Position numbers and translations under genes: made by a program. This document shows positions 1 through 7,294 of a stretch of 52,039 nt of DNA, in pieces (positions within the stretch are counted from its first letter, which is position 1; each line of letters opens with the position of its first letter). Source of the stretch: Bacteroidales bacterium. GTDB lineage: Bacteria; Bacteroidota; Bacteroidia; Bacteroidales; P3. The notes below the pieces were generated by a model that saw only the letters and a list, made by a program, of their open reading frames with translations, ran no database searches and was not told the DNA's origin. Location: assembly GCA_024685285.1 (NCBI GenBank), contig JAIKVZ010000027.1:1-52039 (forward strand). Direction: 5' to 3'.

Positions 1-1053
1 GCCGCTGCACACGAGGACCTGGCTGACGCGCTCCTTGCTCTGGTTGCAGGCGTTGATGACATCCTGGGCCGCGGCCAGCTCGCCGTCGAAGATACGGAGA
101 TAGCTGATCTCACCGAGGTTCTTGTCCTTGGCGCTCTTGAAGCAGAAAGCTACGGTGGGGTTGGCGCCGTTGCACTTCAGCTCCTTGCCGCCTTTGGTCT
201 TCTTGCAGTCGGCCACCTCGCAGGGAGCGGGGACGTTCTGGCAGATGAACTCCAGCAGACGGTTGACACCGAAGTTCTCCTTGGCGGAGGTGCAGAGGAT
301 GGGGAAGAGGTCGCGCTTGTCGATGGCGAGCTTCAGGGCCTGGGTGAGTTCCTCAGCGGTCAAATCGCCATTCTCAAAATATTTCTCCATGAGGGCGTCG
401 TCGGCAGCGGCGGCTTCCTCGACGAGGGCCATACGCATCTCCTCGGCCTTGTCGGCATACTGCGAGGGGATGTCGGCCTCGGTGTACTTACCGTCGGTGA
501 AGGTGTACATCTTGTTGGCCACGATGTCGACCACCTGGTTGAAGCCGAGACCGGCGTTGGTCGGGAACTGCAGCACGGTGCACTTGCCGCCGAAGTAGTC
601 CTTCAGCTGGTTGACGGTGTCGTCGAAGTTGGCCTTCTCGGCGTCGAGGTGGTTGACGACGAAGAGCATCGGGGTGTCGAGCTTGGCAGCGTAGCGGTTG
701 GCAATCTCGGTGCCGACCTCGACGCCGCTCTGGGCGTTGACCACGACGACGGCGGCCTCGACCACGTTGAGGGCTGCATCGAGCTCACCCTGGTAGTCGG
801 CGAAGCCGGGCACATCGAGGATATTGATTTTCTTGCCACCGAACTCGGTGTACATGAGGGAGGTTTCCACGGAGTAGCCGCGGTCGTGCTCGATGTCGCG
901 ATAGTCGCTGATGGTGTTCTTGCTGTCCACGCTGCCACGACGGTTGATGAGGCCGCCGCAGAAAGCCATAGCCTCAGCCATGGAGGTCTTACCGGCTTTG
1001 GCACCACCGCAGAGGGCGATGTTACGGATGTCCTGAGTCTGATAAATTTTCAT
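1..1053 (-). CDS. Elongation factor G-like translational GTPase (N-terminal part, cut by the window edge)
   Basis: The first 351 residues of a translational GTPase are present; the rest lies beyond the left edge. The G1 P-loop is GGAKAGKT (residues 16-23), G3 is DVPGF, and G4 is NHLD, not the NKxD of canonical EF-G. The start MKIYQTQDIRN and the altered G4 are what I know from the second, EF-G-like paralogue that many Bacteroidetes carry beside the ribosomal-operon fusA; no ribosomal protein genes are adjacent here. EF-G proteins act on the ribosome in translocation or recycling with GTP hydrolysis; which of these the paralogue performs cannot be told from sequence. It has its own promoter about 90 nt upstream and is divergent from the C10 protease. 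Family assignment is firm, the paralogue call is likely. Confidence 0.87.
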   Translation of the reverse strand, partial: MKIYQTQDIRNIALCGGAKAGKTSMAEAMAFCGGLINRRGSVDSKNTISDYRDIEHDRGYSVETSLMYTEFGGKKINILDVPGFADYQGELDAALNVVEAAVVVVNAQSGVEVGTEIANRYAAKLDTPMLFVVNHLDAEKANFDDTVNQLKDYFGGKCTVLQFPTNAGLGFNQVVDIVANKMYTFTDGKYTEADIPSQYADKAEEMRMALVEEAAAADDALMEKYFENGDLTAEELTQALKLAIDKRDLFPILCTSAKENFGVNRLLEFICQNVPAPCEVADCKKTKGGKELKCNGANPTVAFCFKSAKDKNLGEISYLRIFDGELAAAQDVINACNQSKERVSQVLVCSG

Positions 1054-1143
1054 TGTGTTATTATTTATATTTATTTTTTATTCTATTCATTATCAAGGCA
1101 TTTCATGTCCCCGAAAGCAAATCGGAGACATGAAAAGAGACCG

Positions 1144-1151
1144 CAAAGATA
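1144..1151 (-). promoter_or_regulatory. Promoter -7 element for the EF-G-like gene
   Basis: On the minus strand this reads TATCTTTG, a perfect Bacteroidetes -7 (TAnnTTTG), about 90 nt upstream of the start at 1053. It forms a divergent pair with the element at 1204-1211. Confidence 0.7.
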
Positions 1152-1203
1152 CAAATAAAATTGAAAATTGAGAAATGAAATTCATTGAAAATTATTTTTT
1201 TTA

Positions 1204-1211
1204 TATCTTTG
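1204..1211 (+). promoter_or_regulatory. Promoter -7 element for the C10 protease gene
   Basis: TATCTTTG with a TTG at 1185-1187 as the probable -33 element, 16 nt upstream. The predicted transcript has a leader of roughly 95 nt before the ATG at 1310. Confidence 0.72.
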
Positions 1212-1309
1212 CATCAAAACACAGCAACATACAATTCACATAACACACTGACAATACAGTAGAAAAAAGAACCTGAAAACATTTCGATAAAATAAAATTC
1301 TACTCAATA

Positions 1310-4300
1310 ATGAAAAAGTCTTTACATATTTTGATTGTAGGTTTGGCATTCTGCCTCTGTGCAGGCACAGTTTCAGCAAAACCTGTTGATGAAACAACAG
1401 CCCGCCGTGTTGCCGAGAATTGCCTGAGGGCGTATGGCATGGCCAACCCCGCAGCGCTGGTCAACATCACCGCCCAAACACCTTTCACCGAGTTTTACAT
1501 CTTTGCAGCGCCACAGGGCGGATTCGCCATCGTTAGCGCCGACAACTGTGTGCGCCCTATCCTTGGCTACTCGGTCGGCAACCGCTTCGAAACAAAGCAT
1601 ATGCCTGACCACATCGTGTCGTGGCTCAACGACTACGAAGCCGAGATACGCCATTACCGCAACCTCGGAGTGGAGAGTACAGAGTGGGGAATGGTGCTTT
1701 CAGAGCGGCAAATGGACCCGCCGGCCACGCCTATGGTCGACACCATGCTCACCAAATGGAACCAGGGCAATTATTACAACGGGATGTGCCCCAATGACAC
1801 CAACCACTGGACCGGACACCCCTACACCGGCTGCGTGGCCACCTCGATGGCCCAGGTTATGAAGTTCTGGAACCAACCTACCACCGGCTATCTCTCTCAT
1901 GGTTACAATCACGACAACGGCGACACCAGCTACGGATGGCAGTATGCCAACTTCGGCGCCACCACATACCAGTGGAACAATATGCCCGCCAAATTGTCCG
2001 CCAGCACCTCCGATATCCAGAACAACGCCGTGGCACAGTTGATGTACCACGTCGGTGTCTCGGTCAACATGAACTACGGCATCACCGGCAGCGGAGCCAA
2101 AACCGCCAACAGGGGCAACATATCTATTGCCTGCCAGGAGAACGCGCTGGTGGGCTACTTCAAGTACAGCCCTGCACTGCACAGCATTTACAGAGACGAC
2201 TTTTCTTATGACGAATGGACCTCCATGCTGCGTGCCGACATCGCGGCCGGGCATCCCATCCTCTACGCCGGCAACGACGTGGGGGCAGGTCACTCTTTTG
2301 TGCTCGACGGCTATAACGACGATGGCTACTTCCACCTCAACTGGGGCTGGGGCGGCTACTGCGACGGCTACTACCCCATAGGCGGCCTCAACCCGGCTCC
2401 AGGCGGTGCAGGCGGCAACAGCACCTCGTCTTACAATAGAAACAACGACGCCATCATCGGCATTGAGCCCAACCTTCTGTGGGGCAACGGCGGCACCATA
2501 ACCGCCGCCTCATCCAACACCAACTGGGGCGCTGTAGAACCCGCCATGCCGTTCAACTACAACTTCTTCGACACTGTGACCTTGAGTGCTGGGCCCTACA
2601 ACGGCTACCGTTTCACTGGCTGGAGCGACGGCTACCCCTATATCTACCGCTCCATCATCGGGACCGGTGGCGACTACGCATACACCGCCAACTTCAAGCC
2701 TGTGGGTAGCGACACCATGATGGTATACGGCAGCGGCGGCTATATGAGCAGTTACGGCTACGGCGACACGACAAGCGAATGCACCTGGGGAGTGAAGTTC
2801 GACTCGTCGTACTTCGAGCCCGGCCGCGAGATGCACACAGTTGAGTTCTACGTTGTCGAACCAGGCGTTTACAGCCTCTCGGTCTACCTTGGCACGAACA
2901 GTGCCGAGTACCTTATGGCCGACACCACCGTCAGCATAGACAGCACAGAAACTCCGCTGTGGAAAAGTGTTACGCTGAGCACCCCCGTGGTGGTCAACGG
3001 CCGCGAGTCAATGTGGATTGGTCTCAGCAATGTCGATGTTGGATATCCCGCCTGCGTAACCAACTACAGCGGCATCCACGAAAGTTTCCTCTGGGGGTCG
3101 AATTTCTATCCCTATGGTAATAGATACAATTATAGTTTCATGATTCGCGGGCTCTTCCGCTCGACCACCAGCGTGCCCATACCTCACATTGTTGTCAGCG
3201 GCCCCGAACAGGTGTCGGTAGGCGATACCGTTGTGTTCAGCGCCACAGGCACCACGGGCGATACCATTACCTGGAATCTCCCCGGCATTGGCGGCGGCAT
3301 CGTTTCGACCGCCGAAGCCCGTGTTGTGTATGACGTTGACGGCACCTACACCGCCACGGCCACCATAACCAACGCCGCCGGCAGCTCCTCCGATTCGGCC
3401 TCGGTCATCGTGGTCGACTACACCTTGGGCGACACCGTCAGCTACTGCCTCGACCGCACCTATTACGGTAGAGTGGGAGAAGATACCGACACCACCCGCT
3501 GGGGCATCATGCTGCCGCACAACTACCTGCACAGCCGCGACACACTGCATGACGTGCTGCTGTACGTAAGAAACCCCGGCGACTATACCCTCAACGTATA
3601 CCAAGGCGGCGACAACGCCCCCGGCCAGCTCGTGTACTCCAACACCTACACCTTCGACAGCAACACCTACGGCTATGTAAGCTGCACACCTGCCGCACCC
3701 CTGAATATAGACACCACCCAAAACCTCTGGATAATTTTTACATACCCCGACTCCGGCATATATCCCGCCTGCGGCTCCTACTACATAGGCGAACCCAATA
3801 GCGACTGGTACTACGACTCCGACAACGGCTCGGGCTGGTGCCACATCTCCCGATCCTTCCCAAGGTTGGCCCGGACGTGGCTCATCAAGGTCGTCACCTC
3901 TGAAGCCGTCACCCACACCGTCACCGTCAACCGCGTGATGGCCGACGGCAGCGCGCTTGACCCCACCATGTGCACCGTGACGGGCGAAGGAACATACGCC
4001 AAAGGCGACACCGTAACGCTTACCGCTGCGGGCGCTCCCGACGCGACAGACTTCGTGGCATGGGTCAACGCCGCCGGCGACAGCATTGCCGACAACCCCT
4101 ATACATTCGTCATCAATTCCGACGTCACCCTCACCGCCGTTTTCTGCAGCACAGTGGGTATCGACGGCGTTGAGTCGTCGAAGATTACGCTCTACCCCAA
4201 CCCCGCCAGCGACGCTGTGGTCGTTAATGGCCTCAATGGTCCAGCCACCGTCACCATCATCGACCTCAACGGTCGTGAGGCCGGTGTGTGGCGTGTCGCC

Positions 4301-4405
4301 TCTGGCAGCGTCACCCTCGACCTGGCAGAGTTTGCCGCCGGCGAATACTTTGTGCGCATAGCCGCCGAGGGCGCCGTTGCGGTACGCAAACTCGTTGTAA
4401 AATAA
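1310..4405 (+). CDS. Secreted C10 (streptopain-like) cysteine protease with type IX secretion C-terminal domain
   Basis: 1031 residues. Residues 1-23 are a signal peptide. A Spi-type propeptide region follows (about 25-115, including a GGFAIVSAD stretch). The peptidase domain runs to about 385, with catalytic Cys175 in TGCVATSMAQ and His328 in GAGHSFVLDGY, followed by Asn344 and Trp345 in HLNWGWGG. Two similar beta-rich modules, each containing a YxLxVY...YPAC pattern (about 465-615 and 705-870), flank a PKD domain (about 622-703). A repeat resembling the InlB B-repeat covers about 870-945, and residues from about 955 form a type A sorting domain (LYPNP start, KLVVK end). C10 enzymes are secreted proteases kept inactive by their prodomain; this one should be exported by the Sec and type IX systems and attached at or released from the cell surface. 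Target proteins are unknown. Confidence 0.93.
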   Translation: MKKSLHILIVGLAFCLCAGTVSAKPVDETTARRVAENCLRAYGMANPAALVNITAQTPFTEFYIFAAPQGGFAIVSADNCVRPILGYSVGNRFETKHMPDHIVSWLNDYEAEIRHYRNLGVESTEWGMVLSERQMDPPATPMVDTMLTKWNQGNYYNGMCPNDTNHWTGHPYTGCVATSMAQVMKFWNQPTTGYLSHGYNHDNGDTSYGWQYANFGATTYQWNNMPAKLSASTSDIQNNAVAQLMYHVGVSVNMNYGITGSGAKTANRGNISIACQENALVGYFKYSPALHSIYRDDFSYDEWTSMLRADIAAGHPILYAGNDVGAGHSFVLDGYNDDGYFHLNWGWGGYCDGYYPIGGLNPAPGGAGGNSTSSYNRNNDAIIGIEPNLLWGNGGTITAASSNTNWGAVEPAMPFNYNFFDTVTLSAGPYNGYRFTGWSDGYPYIYRSIIGTGGDYAYTANFKPVGSDTMMVYGSGGYMSSYGYGDTTSECTWGVKFDSSYFEPGREMHTVEFYVVEPGVYSLSVYLGTNSAEYLMADTTVSIDSTETPLWKSVTLSTPVVVNGRESMWIGLSNVDVGYPACVTNYSGIHESFLWGSNFYPYGNRYNYSFMIRGLFRSTTSVPIPHIVVSGPEQVSVGDTVVFSATGTTGDTITWNLPGIGGGIVSTAEARVVYDVDGTYTATATITNAAGSSSDSASVIVVDYTLGDTVSYCLDRTYYGRVGEDTDTTRWGIMLPHNYLHSRDTLHDVLLYVRNPGDYTLNVYQGGDNAPGQLVYSNTYTFDSNTYGYVSCTPAAPLNIDTTQNLWIIFTYPDSGIYPACGSYYIGEPNSDWYYDSDNGSGWCHISRSFPRLARTWLIKVVTSEAVTHTVTVNRVMADGSALDPTMCTVTGEGTYAKGDTVTLTAAGAPDATDFVAWVNAAGDSIADNPYTFVINSDVTLTAVFCSTVGIDGVESSKITLYPNPASDAVVVNGLNGPATVTIIDLNGREAGVWRVASGSVTLDLAEFAAGEYFVRIAAEGAVAVRKLVVK

Positions 4406-4413
4406 GTTGCGGA

Positions 4414-4872
4414 ATGTCGTCGAAAGAAGAAAAATACCGTGAACTTTATGCACAAGCCGAAGGCTTGATGAAAGGCGAGAGCGACGTGGTGGCCTGCATG
4501 GCCAACCTCGCCGCCCTCGTTCACGAGGCCATGGGCTTCTGGTGGACAGGCTTCTACAGGGTTGTGGAAGGCGAGCTCCTGCTGGGGCCGTTCCAGGGTC
4601 CTGTGGCCTGCGTGCACATAGGCTACGGGCGTGGAGTGTGCGGCACGGCGTGGAAAGAGCGCCGCACCGTGGTGGTGCCCGACGTCGAGCAGTTTCCCGG
4701 CCATATAGCCTGCAGCTCACTGTCGCGCAGCGAGATAGTGGTGCCCGTCATGCAGGGCGGCGAGGTTGTTGCCGTGCTCGACATCGACAGCCGCGACCTC
4801 AACACCTTCGACGACACCGACAGCCGCTGGCTCGAACAGATTGTAGCCCTGCTGCCAGCTATGAAGCCTTGA
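4414..4872 (+). CDS. msrC: Free methionine-(R)-sulfoxide reductase (GAF domain)
   Basis: 152 residues, a single GAF domain. The stretches LGPFQGPVAC, GRGVCGTAW and GHIACSS match the fRMsr family, including its conserved redox cysteines, and LDIDS near the end is also typical. The family reduces free methionine-R-sulfoxide in the cytoplasm with electrons from thioredoxin. I chose ATG 4414 because it starts MSSKEEKYRELY and lies 8 nt after the protease stop; the longer reading frame upstream overlaps the protease gene. The close spacing suggests read-through from the C10 protease transcript, although the two functions have no obvious link. fRMsr is well supported against other GAF proteins by the three cysteine contexts. 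Confidence 0.9.
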   Translation: MSSKEEKYRELYAQAEGLMKGESDVVACMANLAALVHEAMGFWWTGFYRVVEGELLLGPFQGPVACVHIGYGRGVCGTAWKERRTVVVPDVEQFPGHIACSSLSRSEIVVPVMQGGEVVAVLDIDSRDLNTFDDTDSRWLEQIVALLPAMKP

Positions 4873-4992
4873 CAGTGCGTACAAGTATAAAGCACTATTT
4901 ATTAGCACTATAAACGCACTACCTACGGGGTGTGGACGGGGTTTGGTCGGAATCTGGGAGTGTTAAAGCAATGTTAAATTTTAACATCTGCG

Positions 4993-5056
4993 ACCCCTAC
5001 CCGACCCTGACCCGACCTTAACCCGAACCTAACCCATCCAACATCCTAAAAACCAG
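4993..5056 (+). repeat. Composite intergenic repeat, copy A
   Basis: Three consecutive 11-bp units at 5001-5011 (CCGACCCTGAC), 5012-5022 (CCGACCTTAAC) and 5023-5033 (CCGAACCTAAC), preceded by CCCCTAC and followed by a 23-nt tail ending in CCAG. The upstream TCTATA-type units of the other copies are degraded here; only irregular CACTATAAAC-like units remain at about 4890-4925. Confidence 0.85.
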
Positions 5057-5237
5057 ACTTTTACATCAATTTAGCCAATTGTTTGATTTTCAAATGGTTG
5101 GCATTTTTCTTATTCCAGCGGAGGGGTAAATTTTAGGTTAATTTATGTTAAACGGTCGATTGGCGTTTTAACATTTCGGGGTTACCGGAAGAGTCTTTGG
5201 CGGGACGTCGACGGCGACGAAAAGTTTTCAACACGCG

Positions 5238-5266
5238 GAGGCGGCGGCCATCGGCCGTCGCCTCCA
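5238..5266. repeat. GC-rich stem-loop
   Basis: Arms GGAGGCGGCGGCC and GGCCGTCGCCTCC pair over 13 positions (one G-U) around the loop ATC. No T-run follows, so it is not a clear intrinsic terminator; it may still end the msrC transcript. Confidence 0.55.
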
Positions 5267-5431
5267 TTATTGACGCATCTTCCATCGACTGAATCTCAGT
5301 CTTTTACAATAAAAATACGTTACAACGAAACTTTTTTTATCAACACACGTATAAGGCAACAGAAATGTTAAAATTGGCAAAAAAAGTATTTTTTTGTAAA
5401 TAATTGGCAACTGTTGGATTTTTTTTTGTAA

Positions 5432-5439
5432 TTTTACAC
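5432..5439 (+). promoter_or_regulatory. Probable dcw operon promoter
   Basis: TAATTTTA resembles TAnnTTTG except for the last base. A TTGG at about 5414 could be the -33 element. Transcription would start some 15 nt before the mraZ GTG. The paired AAAAAAAGTATT 12-mers lie on both sides. Confidence 0.45.
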
Positions 5440-5460
5440 CTTGAAAAAAAGTATTAAAAA

Positions 5461-5937
5461 GTGGCGTTAATCATTGGAAAAGAGTACTGTAAGGTCGATC
5501 CAAACGGTCGGTTCAAGTTCCCAATTGCGTTGAAGAGGCAGCTGGAGGACACCGACGACCGGTTTGTGATCCGCCAGAGTGTCTATGCCCAATGCCTGGA
5601 GCTCTGGACCTACAGTAGCTTCCACGCCGAGGTGGAAAATCTGCAAAAAAGACTCAACCCCTACAACGCCGACCACCGCCGTGTGCTCCGCAAACTCACC
5701 GAGGGCAACATCATCGAGCTCGACTCGAGCGACCGCCTCTTGATACCGTCGGAGCAGAAGGGCGTGATCGGCAAGGCCAAACAGATAGTCCTGCAGTCTA
5801 CCGGCAAGTACATCGAAATCTGGGATTACGACACTTACCAAACCATGAACGCCAACGGAGGCGACTTTGCGGCCCTGGCCGCCGAGTGCCTCGGCAGCGC
5901 AACAGAGGCAGGACGCGATGGAGCAGAGCTACCATAG
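5461..5937 (+). CDS. mraZ: Transcriptional regulator MraZ
   Basis: 158 residues. The start GKEYCKVDPNGRFKFP corresponds to the first MraZ/SpoVT-AbrB-like swapped-hairpin half, and DSSDRLLIPSEQK (about 90-105) to the second. MraZ binds repeats upstream of its own gene and controls the dcw operon in other bacteria. The GTG at 5461 is the only usable start: an in-frame TAA lies at 5455-5457 and no early ATG exists. The C-terminal tail after about residue 135 is low in complexity and its last 20 nt overlap rsmH. Being first in the operon supports the name. Confidence 0.93.
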   Translation: MALIIGKEYCKVDPNGRFKFPIALKRQLEDTDDRFVIRQSVYAQCLELWTYSSFHAEVENLQKRLNPYNADHRRVLRKLTEGNIIELDSSDRLLIPSEQKGVIGKAKQIVLQSTGKYIEIWDYDTYQTMNANGGDFAALAAECLGSATEAGRDGAELP

Positions 5938-6838
5938 ACCGGTTATGCTCAACGAGAGCATCGAGGCCCTCGGGGTGCGACCCGACGGGGTGTATGTCGA
6001 TGCCACCTACGGCGGCGGCGGCCATTCGCGCGCCATTCTCTCACTGCTCGGCCCCGAGGGGCGGCTCATAGCCTTCGACCAAGACCCCGACGCACGCGCC
6101 AACGCCATTGACGACACCCGGTTCACACTGATAGGCGAAAATTTCGGTCACCTGCGCAACTTCCTGCGGATAAACGGCGTGCGGCAGATCGACGGTCTGT
6201 TGGCCGATCTCGGCGTGTCGTCGCACCAGTTTGACGAGCCGGCGCGCGGCTTCTCGACCCGTTTCGACGCCCCCCTCGATATGCGTATGGACAGCCGTGC
6301 CGACACCACGGCCGCCGACCTGGTGGCCAACCTGACTGAGGCCGACCTGACCCGGCTGCTGCGCCTCTATGGCGAGTTGCCCAACGCGGCCCGCATGGCA
6401 CACGACATCTGCGCCGCCCGCCGCCAGGAGCCCATTGCCACCACCGCACAGTTGCGTCAAGCCGTGAGCCGCCAGTTGCCGCGCGGCATGGAGAACAAAT
6501 ACCTGGCCATGCTCTTCCAGGCCCTCCGCATCGAGGTCAACGGCGAGCTCGACGCCCTGCGCGCACTGCTTGAGCAGGCCGCCGCACTGCTGGTGCCGGG
6601 AGGCAGAATAGCCGTCATCAGCTACCACTCGCTCGAAGACCGCATTGTCAAGAACTACTTCCGTACCGGTAACTTCGAAGGCGAACCCCAGAAAGACTTC
6701 TACGGCAACCTCATCCGCCCCCTCGCCCCGCTGCAGGCCAAGGCCACGATGCCCAGTCCCGAGGAGCTCGCCGCCAACAACCGCAGCCGCAGCGCCCGTC
6801 TGCGTGCCGCACAAAAGAACGAACCACAAAACCAATAG
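5918..6838 (+). CDS. rsmH: 16S rRNA (cytosine(1402)-N(4))-methyltransferase
   Basis: 306 residues. Residues 26-37 (YVDATYGGGGHS) form the SAM-binding glycine motif of RsmH/MraW, and DQDPDA follows as the acidic ribose-binding loop. SYHSLEDRIVKNYF near the C-terminus is also family-typical. The enzyme methylates C1402 in the decoding centre of 16S rRNA. I chose ATG 5918 (MEQSYHRPVMLNESIEAL) because it aligns with the usual start; the open frame extends further upstream only inside mraZ. The 20-nt overlap with mraZ points to translational coupling. Confidence 0.95.
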   Translation: MEQSYHRPVMLNESIEALGVRPDGVYVDATYGGGGHSRAILSLLGPEGRLIAFDQDPDARANAIDDTRFTLIGENFGHLRNFLRINGVRQIDGLLADLGVSSHQFDEPARGFSTRFDAPLDMRMDSRADTTAADLVANLTEADLTRLLRLYGELPNAARMAHDICAARRQEPIATTAQLRQAVSRQLPRGMENKYLAMLFQALRIEVNGELDALRALLEQAAALLVPGGRIAVISYHSLEDRIVKNYFRTGNFEGEPQKDFYGNLIRPLAPLQAKATMPSPEELAANNRSRSARLRAAQKNEPQNQ

Positions 6839-6842
6839 CACC

Positions 6843-7268
6843 ATGGCAAACCGTTTCAGAGAAAAAACCGCCGAACCCGAGATAGCCGCCGAAGTGGCAG
6901 CCGAGGCCGCCGAGCAGCCGCAGCAGCCCGAGAGCGTAGCCTCGACAGGCCGCGGCTCGAAGACCGCGCGGCGCATAGCCGGAGTGCTTGGGGGCGACGT
7001 GCTAAAGAGCCGTTTCGTGGTGCGGCAAATTCCGCTGCTGCTATTGGTTGCGTTGTATCTCATAATATTGGTTGCCAACCGCTACAAAGTTGAGAGCCTC
7101 TCGCGCGAGAAGATGGAACTCGAAGACCGTCTCGGGTACCTGCGCGAACACCGCATACTGATGCAGCGCCAATATCAGGAATCCGTCAAAATATCACATC
7201 TCGCACAGCAACTCGAAAGCCGCGGCATAGGATTCACCGCCTGCCCGCCATACGAGGTGAAACAATAA
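6843..7268 (+). CDS. ftsL: FtsL-like cell division protein
   Basis: 141 residues. An Ala/Glu/Gln-rich cytoplasmic part of about 60 residues is followed by one membrane segment (about 62-78, IPLLLLVALYLIILVA) and a heptad-like periplasmic coil (about 82-126). Size, topology and position between rsmH and ftsI match the FtsL-like protein of Bacteroidetes. FtsL links FtsQ to FtsW and FtsI in the divisome. Sequence identity in this family is low, so the name rests on topology and synteny. The ATG lies 4 nt after the rsmH stop. Confidence 0.85.
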   Translation: MANRFREKTAEPEIAAEVAAEAAEQPQQPESVASTGRGSKTARRIAGVLGGDVLKSRFVVRQIPLLLLVALYLIILVANRYKVESLSREKMELEDRLGYLREHRILMQRQYQESVKISHLAQQLESRGIGFTACPPYEVKQ

Positions 7269-7294
7269 CGCAGAATCGACCATAATATTATATA

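Larger units (their letters stand above)
4873..5460. other. 588-nt non-coding region before the dcw operon
   Basis: No gene is supported here. It holds one copy of the composite repeat (4993-5056), a 17-nt palindrome beside it (4971-4987, arms ATGTTAAA), a GC-rich stem-loop (5238-5266, arms of 13 with one G-U pair and a 3-nt loop), and two copies of the 12-mer AAAAAAAGTATT (5379-5390 and 5444-5455) around the mraZ promoter. Confidence 0.8.

Noticed and set aside
3008..4720. 570-codon open frame antisense to the C10 protease and msrC
   Set aside because: It mirrors a GC-rich coding region and crosses two real genes. The translation is Val/Gly/Ala/His-rich without domains, a typical shadow frame.
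6041..7078. 345-codon minus-strand frame over rsmH and ftsL
   Set aside because: Antisense to two operon genes with assigned functions; no start signals or motifs.
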